A stretch of DNA of 64,000 bases, taken from contig JAFWGA010000008.1 of NCBI GenBank assembly GCA_017515325.1, positions 24,481 to 88,480 on the forward strand. Direction: 5' to 3'. The position numbers were made by a program, and so were the translations under genes. The first letter of the stretch is position 1. Every line of letters begins with the position of its first letter. Shown one piece after another: positions 44,454 through 53,566 of the stretch. The stretch comes from Blautia sp. GTDB lineage: Bacteria > Bacillota > Clostridia > Lachnospirales > Lachnospiraceae. The notes below the pieces were generated by a model. It searched no databases. It was not told the DNA's origin and was given only the letters and a program-made list of their open reading frames with translations.

Positions 44454-44828
44454 ATGAAGTTTTATATTTGCAAAGGCTGTGGAAAAATCGTTGGAATGAT
44501 CAGGGAGTCAAAATGTCCGACAAAATGCTGTGGAGAGCCAATGGAAGAACTGATTCCCGGTACCAGTGACGGCGCTGCCGAGAAGCATGTTCCCGTCATT
44601 GAGCAGAATGGACAGCTTGTCACGGTTACTGTCGGATCTGTGGCTCATCCAATGCTGGAAGAGCACTATATCATGTGGGTCGCCCTGGAAACAAAAGAAG
44701 GGGCGCAAAGAAAGCCCTTAAAGCCCGGTGATGCTCCCGTGGTACAGTTCAGCCTGACACCGGGAGACGAGGTGGTGGCAGCTTACGAATACTGCAATCT
44801 TCACGGCTTATGGAAGGCAGAGGTCTGA
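44454..44828 (+). CDS. Desulfoferrodoxin-type superoxide reductase
   Basis: A 124-residue iron protein that reduces superoxide to peroxide. N-terminal desulforedoxin site: YICKGCGKIVG and TKCCGEPM (Cys4 iron). The catalytic Fe(His4Cys) ligands are seen in EKHVPVI, VAHPMLEEHYI and YEYCNLHGLW. GAGGAGG upstream of the ATG overlaps the end of the exporter gene, so it is read with the RiPP operon, perhaps protecting the oxygen-sensitive maturase, or simply as a passenger. Confidence 0.93.
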   Translation: MKFYICKGCGKIVGMIRESKCPTKCCGEPMEELIPGTSDGAAEKHVPVIEQNGQLVTVTVGSVAHPMLEEHYIMWVALETKEGAQRKPLKPGDAPVVQFSLTPGDEVVAAYEYCNLHGLWKAEV

Positions 44829-44946
44829 CCTCCCATACTTTGCCATCAGGAGGCAGCGTATGTGACGTGTGGGCAATGGGCGGAAGAATCGAAAGAACTC
44901 AGGATCCGGATGAGACCAAGCCAGCCTGGGAGGGATAGACAAGTCA

Positions 44947-45009
44947 GGGGCAGGTACTGTAGAGAGAGTGAACATTTGACCATCTTCTCTTTTCAGCACC
45001 TGCCCTTTT
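44947..45009 (+). terminator. Terminator at the end of the RiPP/superoxide reductase operon
   Basis: GGGGCAGGT (44947-44955) pairs with ACCTGCCC (44998-45005), continued by CTG/CAG and an AGAGA/TCTCT arm, followed by TTTT. A long, imperfect stem with a wide loop. The rest of the gap 44829-45127 shows no gene. Confidence 0.6.
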
Positions 45010-45127
45010 CGCGGTTCAGCCCTTGCGATCCATTCTTACATTTCCCGTCATTCAGCATTTACAGCAGATCCGTGGGCATCATGTATCGCTTCAGGCGTTT
45101 CTGTGTATTTCCAAGGAGGTTACCCAT

Positions 45128-45439
45128 ATGTTTGATTGGCTTAACAGCATCTTTAACCGGACTAATCCTGGCCAGCAGTCTGCAACGGATACGCCATCGC
45201 TCCTGACCAGGCCCTGTAAATCCTGTGGCAGGCCGATCTATTATGATCCGAGGCGGGGTCGTATCCCCAGCTACTGCCAGGAATGTAAGGCGAAACGTCG
45301 CTTAGAGCGGCAAGGTATGGTCACCATAACATGCCGGAAATGTGGGAGGACAGTGACCCTGCCGGAGGATGTTCAGCATTGGCCGGATTTGTGTCAGGAG
45401 TGCAGGGCAAAGGATTTGTTACAGACAGGCAGAAAGTGA
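45128..45439 (+). CDS. Zinc-ribbon protein
   Basis: A 103-residue cytosolic protein with two treble-clef-like Cys4 ribbons: RPCKSCGRPIYYDPRRG with PSYCQECKA, and ITCRKCGRTVTLPED with DLCQECRA. Such proteins bind zinc and often nucleic acid; no more precise role can be read. The ATG at 45128 lies eight bases after AAGGAGG, which settles the start against the longer frame from 45023. It is seven bases from the esterase-like gene, likely one operon. Confidence 0.85.
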   Translation: MFDWLNSIFNRTNPGQQSATDTPSLLTRPCKSCGRPIYYDPRRGRIPSYCQECKAKRRLERQGMVTITCRKCGRTVTLPEDVQHWPDLCQECRAKDLLQTGRK

Positions 45440-45446
45440 GGAAAAA

Positions 45447-46289
45447 ATGATTTTTACCGGTATTCACGGAGCAGCTTTGGAGCTGCCGTCCCCAGAGGAA
45501 AGAATTTCTTTTTCCTGTTCCTTTAAGGGGACAGTATTGGTTTTCCCCGGTGGAGGATATGAGCATTTGTCCGAAAGAGAGTCGCATCCGGTAGTCCGGG
45601 CCTTTGCCTTTGAGGGGATCCGGTCCGGAATCCTCTATTACGATGTGGCTTCTGATATTCTGGGAGTACGGCCGCTGCAGCAGGCGGCCTGGGCAGTGGC
45701 AAAGATCAGGGAGCTCTATCCGGGGGAGCCGGTGACAGTGCTGGGCTTTTCCGCAGGAGCCCATTGTGCCGGAAATCTGGGAGTTCATTTCCGTGGTTTC
45801 GATTGGAAGGGGGAGAATGTCCTGGCATCCTTATGCCCGGAGGCAAAGACGGATCCCCTGCTTTTCCGGCCGGATGGGATGGTGTTATGCTATCCCGTGA
45901 TCTCCGCCTATGAGCATGCCCATCTGGGAAGTATCCTGCGCCTGGCAGGACCCTTCGGAAAACAGATTGCAGAGGCAGAGGAATACCAGCAGGCTTTGCG
46001 GTGGATGAGCCTGGAGACACAGGTTACCAAGGAAACGCCTCCTGCCTTCCTCTGGCATACCCAGGAGGATGATTCGGTACCGGTGCAGAATTCCCTTCTT
46101 TTTGCGGAGGCTCTGATGAAGGCTGGCGTAACGATAGAGCTGCATATCTATCCCTACGGAAAACATGGACTGTCCCTGGTCACAGAGGAGGTCAGTCAGC
46201 CGGAAAAGGGACGGCTGGCAGACGCGCATGTCGCCGGATGGTTTCCTCTCATGGTGGAGTGGTTAAAGCAGATGAAGCTGGTTGTATGA
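45447..46289 (+). CDS. Alpha/beta hydrolase, acetylxylan-esterase-like (BD-FAE type)
   Basis: A 280-residue cytosolic hydrolase. VLVFPGGGYEHLSERESHPV gives the HGGG-like oxyanion strand, GFSAGAHCAGNL the nucleophile Ser, TQEDDSVPVQNS the Asp and YGKHGLSL the His. This set matches small esterases that deacetylate xylan or other sugars. Neighbours (alpha-galactosidase, sugar ABC transporter) fit a role in oligosaccharide breakdown. No signal peptide. Confidence 0.87.
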   Translation: MIFTGIHGAALELPSPEERISFSCSFKGTVLVFPGGGYEHLSERESHPVVRAFAFEGIRSGILYYDVASDILGVRPLQQAAWAVAKIRELYPGEPVTVLGFSAGAHCAGNLGVHFRGFDWKGENVLASLCPEAKTDPLLFRPDGMVLCYPVISAYEHAHLGSILRLAGPFGKQIAEAEEYQQALRWMSLETQVTKETPPAFLWHTQEDDSVPVQNSLLFAEALMKAGVTIELHIYPYGKHGLSLVTEEVSQPEKGRLADAHVAGWFPLMVEWLKQMKLVV

Positions 46290-46298
46290 TGCTAAAGC

Positions 46299-46338
46299 CT
46301 TTCCCCTGTTGACAGGCAAGCTTGCCGTGAAAACAGGT
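46299..46338 (+). repeat. Partial dispersed repeat, copy E
   Basis: Holds only the hairpin of the repeat family: CCTGTT, GGCAAGCTTGCC palindrome, AAACAGG, then TTTTGGGGG. Much diverged from copies A-C. It may end transcription of the esterase gene. Confidence 0.5.
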
Positions 46339-46414
46339 TTTGGGGGTTAGTGCTGTTACATCGGGACGGTCAGGGGTTGCTGAAGAGGAACAGGGATAAG
46401 AGAGGGAGAAATAT

Positions 46415-48523
46415 ATGGAACGGATTGTAATAGAAGAGAACGGGCTGTATCTGGTTTATGAGATCACTGATGACAAGGAGTGCCGACTGCTGCATTTCGG
46501 GGCCCAGCCCTTGCGGGAGGAGGATCTGGATTCCGTTGAAGGAAGGGCTGCTTTTTACCCGGTGGAAGTGATGGTGACAGGGCTGAACCGGGAGCGGGAG
46601 CTCCATGGAGTGAAGGTGGCGGAGAGCTCGCCGGGCTTTCGGCTGAAATATGTATCCCGGACAGACGAACGGGACAGCTCAGGCAGAAAGCTTGTCTGGC
46701 ATTTGCTGGATCAGCCGACCGGTCTGGCGGTGAACCTGCACATGCGGTTCTTTGACGGGATACCCGCTGTCCAGTGCTGGACGGAAGTGACCAATACAGG
46801 AACAGAATCCCTGGGACTGGAGTATGTTTCCTCTTTTGTTTTGTCAGGGATCGAGAAGGAAGGATTTTCTCTCCCGGAGGATAAGCTGGAGATCCTTGTG
46901 GGGCACAATGCCTGGATGAAGGAGCTGAGCTTTTCTACCTATTCCCTGAGGGATTTCGGACTGGTTTCCTCACAGATGACCATGCCACGCCGGTCATCCC
47001 AGATTGTTTCCTTCAGCAATACCGGGAACTGGTCGACGAAGGAAAATCTTCCCATGGGCGTCATCCATAATCAGGAGACAGATCACAGTCTGTTCTTCCA
47101 GATTGAGCATAATGGCTCCTGGAATTTTGAGATTTCCGACGCCCGGGATCATCTTTACCTGGCCCTGGCCGGTCCGGACGAGCTTCACAGTCACTGGTGG
47201 AAGGAGCTCAGGCCGGGGGACAGCTTTGTCAGTGTGCCGGCAGGGGTTGGCGCTGTGAATGGCGGTCTGAATGAGGCAGGAGCTGCCCTGACCAGATATC
47301 GCAGGGCCATTCGCAGGGAGAATGAGGACAACCGGTGGTTACCGGTCATCTTTAATGACTATATGAACTGCCTGTTTGCGGATCCGACGACCCAGAAGGA
47401 GCTGCCCATGATCGACAAGGCAGCTTTGGCAGGCTGTGAGTACTATGTGATCGATGCCGGCTGGTACGCGGATGGCCATTGGTGGGACAGTGTGGGAGAA
47501 TATCAGCCCAGCCGGACCCGTTTCCCGGATGGCTTGCCCGCCTTGCTGGCTTATATCCGCTCCAAGGGCATGATTCCTGGTTTATGGCTGGAGATCGAGG
47601 TGATGGGGATTCATTGCCCCAAGGCAGAGAGCGCAAAGGACGACTGCTTCTTTATCCGCCATGGCAAGAGAGTGGCATACCGCAGCCGCTGGCAGCTGGA
47701 CTTCCGGAATCCATGGGTGATCCGTCATGCCACGGAGGTGGTGGACCGGCTGGCAGGGGAATACGGGGTAGGCTATATCAAGATGGACTACAATATCGAG
47801 CCTGGCATCGGGACAGAAATTGACGCCGACAGCTGCGGAGATGGCCTGTTGGGACATAACCGTGCCTACCTGGCCTGGCTGGAAGGCTGTTTTAGCAAAT
47901 ATCCGGGACTGGTGATCGAAAACTGCTCCAGTGGCGGGATGCGCATGGACTATGCCATGCTGAGCCGGCACAGCATTCAGTCCACCAGTGACATAGAGGA
48001 TTACCGCTATTATGCGACGATCGCCGCAAACGCTCCTATGGCTTTGACACCGGAGCAGGCAGCGGTCTGGTCTTATCCGCTAGTGTCGGGGGATGGGGAG
48101 GAGACTGTTTACAACATGGTAAACGCCCTTCTGCTGAGAATCCATCAGAGCGGGCATCTCGTGAACCTGGATCAGGCCAGATATGACCTGGTGACCGAGG
48201 CCATCCTTTTTTACAAGAGCTACCGGGAGGAGATCCCGCAGGCTCTTCCCTTCTGGCCCCTGGGACTGTCCGAATACCAGGACTCCTGGGTGAGCTTAGG
48301 ACTTCGGTTTTCAGACAGGGACCTGATCGCTGTATGGCGCCGGGGTGCTTCTGAAAAAAGCCGGATCCTGCCGGTTGACCATCGCAGGGGGCAGGCCATG
48401 ACCGTGGTCTGCGTTTATCCCGCCAATGCCCCCTGCTCCTGCTGCTGGAATGCTTCGGCGGGGAGTCTCAGCGTCAGCCTGCCCGGGGAGTATACCGCAC
48501 GGATTTTTGAACTGAAAAGATGA
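46415..48523 (+). CDS. GH36 alpha-galactosidase
   Basis: Removes terminal alpha-galactose from raffinose-type sugars and galactomannan fragments. The 702-residue length, N-terminal beta-sandwich (1-~320) and central barrel fit GH36. WYADGHWWDSVGEYQP, WLEIEVMG and the nucleophile Asp in YIKMDYN (near 457) are clear; the acid/base Asp is in QSTSDIEDYRYY (near 525), and ENCSSGGMRMDYAML lies between. No signal peptide, so it acts on imported sugars. GGGAGAAATAT precedes the ATG. It heads the locus with the DUF5107 gene and ABC transporter. Confidence 0.93.
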   Translation: MERIVIEENGLYLVYEITDDKECRLLHFGAQPLREEDLDSVEGRAAFYPVEVMVTGLNRERELHGVKVAESSPGFRLKYVSRTDERDSSGRKLVWHLLDQPTGLAVNLHMRFFDGIPAVQCWTEVTNTGTESLGLEYVSSFVLSGIEKEGFSLPEDKLEILVGHNAWMKELSFSTYSLRDFGLVSSQMTMPRRSSQIVSFSNTGNWSTKENLPMGVIHNQETDHSLFFQIEHNGSWNFEISDARDHLYLALAGPDELHSHWWKELRPGDSFVSVPAGVGAVNGGLNEAGAALTRYRRAIRRENEDNRWLPVIFNDYMNCLFADPTTQKELPMIDKAALAGCEYYVIDAGWYADGHWWDSVGEYQPSRTRFPDGLPALLAYIRSKGMIPGLWLEIEVMGIHCPKAESAKDDCFFIRHGKRVAYRSRWQLDFRNPWVIRHATEVVDRLAGEYGVGYIKMDYNIEPGIGTEIDADSCGDGLLGHNRAYLAWLEGCFSKYPGLVIENCSSGGMRMDYAMLSRHSIQSTSDIEDYRYYATIAANAPMALTPEQAAVWSYPLVSGDGEETVYNMVNALLLRIHQSGHLVNLDQARYDLVTEAILFYKSYREEIPQALPFWPLGLSEYQDSWVSLGLRFSDRDLIAVWRRGASEKSRILPVDHRRGQAMTVVCVYPANAPCSCCWNASAGSLSVSLPGEYTARIFELKR

Positions 48524-48531
48524 TTTCTCTG

Positions 48532-48560
48532 ATGACAAATTTCTGCGATACTTGTATAAT
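48532..48560 (+). promoter_or_regulatory. Promoter of the DUF5107/sugar transporter genes
   Basis: ATGACA (48532-48537), 17 bases, perfect TATAAT (48555-48560), directly after the alpha-galactosidase stop. Confidence 0.65.
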
Positions 48561-48579
48561 TTTTTTGAACTTTGCTATC

Positions 48580-48595
48580 GGTCACTTTAGTGACC
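48580..48595. promoter_or_regulatory. Candidate operator palindrome
   Basis: GGTCACTTTAGTGACC, a perfect 7+7 inverted repeat around TT, 20 bases after the -10 box and before the DUF5107 gene. This placement suits a repressor of the sugar locus. Confidence 0.55.
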
Positions 48596-48655
48596 GCACA
48601 GGTCGAATTTATATGGTAAACGGACAATCGGAGCCATTAGTGGGAGGTAACAGCT

Positions 48656-51600
48656 ATGCAGGAAGTCAGAATCTGGGAGGAGACTGTAGTCATCCCAACC
48701 TATGAGGCGGGGGCACCGGACAAAAATCCCATGTTCCTGGAAAAACGTGTCTATCAGGGCAGCAGCGGGAAGGTTTATCCCTATCCCACCACAGAGACCA
48801 TCAGCCATGAAAAGACCGACAAGGCGTATCAGGCAGTGTATCTGGAAAATGAATATCTGAAGGTGATGGTTCTTCCTGAGCTGGGAGGCAGGATCCAGAG
48901 GGCTTATGACAAGACCAACGGGTATGACTTTGTCTACTACAACCAGGTCATCAAGCCTGCTCTGGTCGGCCTGGTCGGCCCCTGGATTTCCGGCGGCATT
49001 GAGTTTAACTGGCCCCAGCATCACCGCCCCACCACCTTTATGCCGGTGGATCACATGATCCGGGAGAATGCGGACGGCAGTAAAACCCTGCTGATCCATG
49101 ACGTGGATCAAATGTATGGGACGAAGGGGATCACCTCCATCACCCTTTATCCGGACAAGGCTTATATCGAGATCGGCGGCCAGCTCTACAACCGTACCAG
49201 CCTTCCCCAGACCTTCCTGTGGTGGGCGAATCCGGCAGTGGCCGTCAATGACCATACCCAGTCGGTATTTCCGCCGGATGTACACAATGTGATGGATCAC
49301 GGCAAACGGGATGTGTCCCGCTTCCCCATCGCGACAGGAGTGTACTATAAGCATGATTACAGCGAGGGTGTGGATATTTCCCGGTATAAAAATATCCCTG
49401 TACCCACCTCCTATATGGCGGAGAAATCAGAGTATGATTTTGTAGGCGGCTATGACTACGGCAAAGAAGCCGGTATTCTCCATGTCGCGGATCATCACAT
49501 TTCCCCCGGAAAGAAGCAGTGGACCTGGGGCTGCGGAGATTTCGGCAAGGCCTGGGACAGAAATCTCACGGACGAGGACGGTCCTTATATCGAGCTGATG
49601 ACCGGTGTTTATACGGACAATCAGCCGGACTTCACCTGGCTTAAGCCCTTCGAGGAGAAAACCTTCCGCCAGTATTTCATGCCCTACAAAAAGGTGGGCT
49701 ATGTCAAGAATGCCACAACAGAGGCTATGGTAAACCTGGAGTTGAGACAGGGAAGCGCTTACCTTTGCGTTTATACCACCTCACCCAGGAACCTGGCCAG
49801 GGTGACTCTTACCGTAAAGGGGGAGGAGGTTTTGTCCGAGAGCACCCGTATCTCGCCCAGGGACATTTTCGAGAGAACCATTCCCCTCCCGGACTGCAAG
49901 GAGACCGATCTCTTTGTGCAGGTAATGGATCAGGATGGCAGGGAGCTGGTATCCTATCAGCCCAAGGATCAGGGGATTCCCCAAAAGGCACAGCCGGCTC
50001 AGGCCGCAAAGGAGCCCCAGGAAATCCTGACCAATGAGGAGCTTTTCCTGACCGGTCTCCATATCGAGCAGTACCGTCACGCCACCTACCTCCCCGATCC
50101 CTACTATCTGGAAGGCCTGAAAAGAGATCCTATGGATGCCAGGATCAACAATGCCTACGGCAGTCTTCTGCTTCGCCGGGGCTGCTTTGCCCAGGCAGAG
50201 GAGTATTTCAGGAAGGCGATCAAGAGGCTGACCTGGAAGAATCCCAATCCCTATAACAGTGAAGCCTACTATAATCTCGGACTTTGTCTGTTCTATCAGG
50301 GCCGGGAGGATGAGGCCTATGATGCCTTCTATAAAGCCACCTGGAGCAACGAACAGCAGGAGATGTCCTTCTACTATCTGGCAGCCATCGCGGCGAGAAG
50401 GCAAGCCTTTGGACCGGCTTTGGAGCTGGTGGAGAAAGGGCTGGTGAAGAACATCCATAATATCAAGGCAAGGGGACTCAAGGCGGTTCTTTTGAGAAAG
50501 CTGGGGCGTATGCCTGAGGCGGCGGCCTGGACCGGCCAGAGCCTGGCACTGGATCCCTTCGATTATCTCTCAGGCTTTGAGGCCTGCCTGCTGGGGGCGG
50601 GAACGACAGGCTTTGCCAGGCTGAACGACCTGATGCGCGGCTTCCATGAGAACTATCTGATGACAGCCCGGGATTATGCCGAGGCCGGTTTCTACGAGGA
50701 GGCCATCGCTGTGCTGGAACAGTGCAAGGCAGACAAGCCTATGCTGTCCTATTACAGGGCCTATTATCTGGAAAAGATGAATCGCAGGGCCGAGGCGGAG
50801 AAATATTACGAAAAAGCCGAGACGGCGGATTCCTCCTACTGTTTCCCCAATAAGCCGGAGGATATTCTCGTCCTGGAGGCGGCCATTGCTTCTGCGGTCT
50901 CAACCCCTAAGGCTGAATATTATCTGGGCTGCCTCTTTTATGACAAGCTTCAGTTTGAGCAGGCCATTTCCCTTTGGGAGTCAGCACTCAAGGAGGATCC
51001 CTCCAATCCGACCCTGCTGCGGAACCTTTCCATCGCTTATTACAATAAGCAGGGGAAGAAGGAGGAGGCTAAGGAAATGATGGAGAAGGCCTTCGCCCTG
51101 AATACCCGCGACGCCAGAATTTTCCTGGAGCTTGACCAGCTTTACCGGAAGCTGAATAATACGGTAGAAGACCGGCTGGCCAACTATCGGAGGTATGCGG
51201 TCGGCGATGAAGACGAGGAGGCTCTGATCCGCAAGCGCGACGATCTTATGATCGAGTATGTGACCCTGCTCAACAGTGCCGGCTGCTATCAGGAGGCCTA
51301 TGATACCATCATGAGCCACGAATTCCGTCCCTGGGAGGGAGCGGAGGGGAAGGTTTCCGCTCAGTATAAGGTTGCCCTGGTGGAGATGGCTAAGGGTAAA
51401 CTGGCCCAAAAGAATTACCGGGAAGCGGAAGCTCTGTTGGAAAAGGCCCTGATCTATCCTCTGAACCTTGGAGAAGGCCGTCTGGAGGGGACCAAGGACA
51501 ACCAGATCTGGTATCTGCTGGGATGCGCAAAGGAAGCCCAGGAAAAGGTGGGTGCCCGGGAATGCTTCTGTAAGGCCACAGAGGGGACAGATGAACCGGC

Positions 51601-51961
51601 CGGCATGATGTACTATAACGATCAGCCGGCAGATATGATCCTCTTTAAAGGTCTTGCCTACGAGAAGCTGGGGCAGCACCGTATGGCCTGCGCCTGCTTC
51701 CACAAGCTGGTGGACTATGGAGAACAGCACCTGAGAGACCAGGTGAAGATCGATTACTTCGCCGTCTCCCTTCCGGATTTCCTGATCTATGAGGACGACC
51801 TGACGAAACGGAATGAAGCTCACTGCTATTATCTGATGGGCCTGGGACATCTGGGCCTGGGGGAGACAGAGACTGCCCATTCTTATCTGAAAGAGACTGC
51901 CGCCCGGGACAGATCGCATCAGAATGCCATTATTTACCAAAAACAGAAGGCGCTCGGATGA
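48656..51961 (+). CDS. DUF5107 domain protein with TPR repeats
   Basis: A 1101-residue cytosolic protein. Residues ~1-380 are the DUF5107 domain, a beta-sandwich related to galactose-mutarotase-like folds: LPELGGRIQRAYDKTNGYDF, GGIEFNWPQHHRPTTF with its conserved Glu and His pair, FLWWANPAVAVND. From ~440 on the chain is a row of tetratricopeptide repeats (AYGSLLLRRGCFAQAEEYFR, YYNLGLCLFYQGREDEAYDA, AEYYLGCLFYDKLQFEQAIS and others). Members are usually next to sugar ABC transporters or glycosidases, as here, which suggests sugar handling, but the activity is not established. GGGAGG precedes the ATG. Confidence 0.88.
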   Translation: MQEVRIWEETVVIPTYEAGAPDKNPMFLEKRVYQGSSGKVYPYPTTETISHEKTDKAYQAVYLENEYLKVMVLPELGGRIQRAYDKTNGYDFVYYNQVIKPALVGLVGPWISGGIEFNWPQHHRPTTFMPVDHMIRENADGSKTLLIHDVDQMYGTKGITSITLYPDKAYIEIGGQLYNRTSLPQTFLWWANPAVAVNDHTQSVFPPDVHNVMDHGKRDVSRFPIATGVYYKHDYSEGVDISRYKNIPVPTSYMAEKSEYDFVGGYDYGKEAGILHVADHHISPGKKQWTWGCGDFGKAWDRNLTDEDGPYIELMTGVYTDNQPDFTWLKPFEEKTFRQYFMPYKKVGYVKNATTEAMVNLELRQGSAYLCVYTTSPRNLARVTLTVKGEEVLSESTRISPRDIFERTIPLPDCKETDLFVQVMDQDGRELVSYQPKDQGIPQKAQPAQAAKEPQEILTNEELFLTGLHIEQYRHATYLPDPYYLEGLKRDPMDARINNAYGSLLLRRGCFAQAEEYFRKAIKRLTWKNPNPYNSEAYYNLGLCLFYQGREDEAYDAFYKATWSNEQQEMSFYYLAAIAARRQAFGPALELVEKGLVKNIHNIKARGLKAVLLRKLGRMPEAAAWTGQSLALDPFDYLSGFEACLLGAGTTGFARLNDLMRGFHENYLMTARDYAEAGFYEEAIAVLEQCKADKPMLSYYRAYYLEKMNRRAEAEKYYEKAETADSSYCFPNKPEDILVLEAAIASAVSTPKAEYYLGCLFYDKLQFEQAISLWESALKEDPSNPTLLRNLSIAYYNKQGKKEEAKEMMEKAFALNTRDARIFLELDQLYRKLNNTVEDRLANYRRYAVGDEDEEALIRKRDDLMIEYVTLLNSAGCYQEAYDTIMSHEFRPWEGAEGKVSAQYKVALVEMAKGKLAQKNYREAEALLEKALIYPLNLGEGRLEGTKDNQIWYLLGCAKEAQEKVGARECFCKATEGTDEPAGMMYYNDQPADMILFKGLAYEKLGQHRMACACFHKLVDYGEQHLRDQVKIDYFAVSLPDFLIYEDDLTKRNEAHCYYLMGLGHLGLGETETAHSYLKETAARDRSHQNAIIYQKQKALG

Positions 51962-52063
51962 ATTATGTGTTGATATTGTGACAAAATTGTAATAAGATAC
52001 ATATAGTGTTTGCACGGATTTACTATGGAATCATGCAATGTGCAGTAAACAGGAGGAAAATAC

Positions 52064-53563
52064 ATGGGCAGTGTTCTCGAATTCAAAAAGATATCGAAGT
52101 ATTTTCCTGGTGTCAAGGCTCTGGATGAGATCAGCTTCAAGGCCTATGGAGGGGAAGTCCTTGCCTTTCTGGGAGAGAACGGCGCGGGAAAATCCACTCT
52201 GCTGAAGGTCCTCAACGGAGACTATCAGCCGACGAACGGTGAATATTGGCTGGACGGCGAGTTAAAGCATTTTGCCTCGCCCCATGAGGCTATCGAAGAA
52301 GGGATCAGCATTATTTATCAGGAACGCCAGATTCTGCTGGAGCTTTCTGTGGCTGAGAACATCTATCTGGGCCGTATGCCTGCCAACAGATTCGGCGTGA
52401 TCGATATCAGGAAGGCAAACAGGATGGCGGCGGAGATCATCAAGGATTTCGGCCTGCCGATTTCGCCCTCTACCAAGGTCAAGGATCTGAGCATCGCCTA
52501 CCAGCAGATGGTGGAGATCATGAAGGCCTACAGCCGGGAGAACCTTAAGGTTATCTGCTTCGATGAACCCACTGCTTCCCTGAGTGACGCTGAGATCGAG
52601 AGCCTGTTCAAGGTCATCCGAAAGCTGAAGAGCCAGGGGAAAATCATTATCTATGTTTCCCATCGTATGGCTGAGATCCAGCAGATCGCAGACAAAGTCG
52701 CCATCTTTAAGGACGGACGATATGTGGATACCGTAGTTACCGGCGAGGTTTCCGAGGAAGCCATGATCAAAATGATGGTTGGCCGTGACCTGGGAGATAT
52801 TTTCGCGGATCTGGAGCGGAACGACAAGATCGGGGATGTACTGCTGGAGGTAAAGGGGGTTTCCTCTGACTATGTCAAGGATAATTCCTTCGTCCTTCAC
52901 AGGGGAGAAATTCTGGGCTTCTCCGGTCTGGTCGGCGCCGGACGGACAGAGCTGATGCGGGCCATCATCGGAGCGGACAAGGCAAGGTCCGGAGAGGTCA
53001 TTCTCGAGGGCAGGCGTATCGTAAACCGCTCCCCCAAGGAAGCCATGGACAACGGCATTGTCCTGGTGCCGGAGGACAGAAAGCTTCAGGGAATCCTTTC
53101 CAACCTCAGTGTGGCCGGCAATATCAATATTGCCCTGATGGATAAAAACGCCAATGGGCTTGGCGTTATCTCCACCCGAAAGGAGGCAGAGGAGGCAGAT
53201 AAGGGGATCCGTGATTTCCGGATCAAGACTCCGTCTCCGGACAAGAAGATTGTGGAGCTTTCCGGCGGCAATCAGCAGAAATGCATCGTAGCCCGCGGAA
53301 TCGCCACAGATCCGAAGGTGCTGATCCTCGACGAGCCGACAAAGGGGATTGATGTCGGCGCAAAGTCAGAGTTCTATCAGATGATCTGCCAGTTTGCCAA
53401 GCAGGGACTGGGCGTTATCCTGATCTCTTCTGAAATGCCGGAGGTGATCGGCCTGTCTGACCGGATTCTGGTCATGCGGGCGCTGCGCATCGTGGGCGAG
53501 GTGGCCAGAGAGGATGCCACAGAGGACAGGCTGTTAAGTCTCGGAATGATGGGGGATGAATGA
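52064..53563 (+). CDS. Sugar ABC transporter ATPase (RbsA/AraG type)
   Basis: A 499-residue ATPase with two ABC halves, as in ribose, arabinose and galactose importers. First half: Walker A GENGAGKST and LSIAYQQMVEI signature region; second half: GLVGAGRTELM (degenerate P-loop) and LSGGNQQK with LDEPTKGIDVG. It powers the permease encoded 3 bases downstream. AGGAGG lies before the ATG; upstream, GTGACA and TATAGT 18 bases apart (about 51979-52008) are a weak promoter candidate. Confidence 0.93.
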   Translation: MGSVLEFKKISKYFPGVKALDEISFKAYGGEVLAFLGENGAGKSTLLKVLNGDYQPTNGEYWLDGELKHFASPHEAIEEGISIIYQERQILLELSVAENIYLGRMPANRFGVIDIRKANRMAAEIIKDFGLPISPSTKVKDLSIAYQQMVEIMKAYSRENLKVICFDEPTASLSDAEIESLFKVIRKLKSQGKIIIYVSHRMAEIQQIADKVAIFKDGRYVDTVVTGEVSEEAMIKMMVGRDLGDIFADLERNDKIGDVLLEVKGVSSDYVKDNSFVLHRGEILGFSGLVGAGRTELMRAIIGADKARSGEVILEGRRIVNRSPKEAMDNGIVLVPEDRKLQGILSNLSVAGNINIALMDKNANGLGVISTRKEAEEADKGIRDFRIKTPSPDKKIVELSGGNQQKCIVARGIATDPKVLILDEPTKGIDVGAKSEFYQMICQFAKQGLGVILISSEMPEVIGLSDRILVMRALRIVGEVAREDATEDRLLSLGMMGDE

Positions 53564-53566
53564 CAT

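Noticed and set aside
48580-48595. GGTCACTTTAGTGACC as part of a terminator
   Set aside because: It has no T tract and lies downstream of a promoter and upstream of a ribosome site, which fits an operator better.
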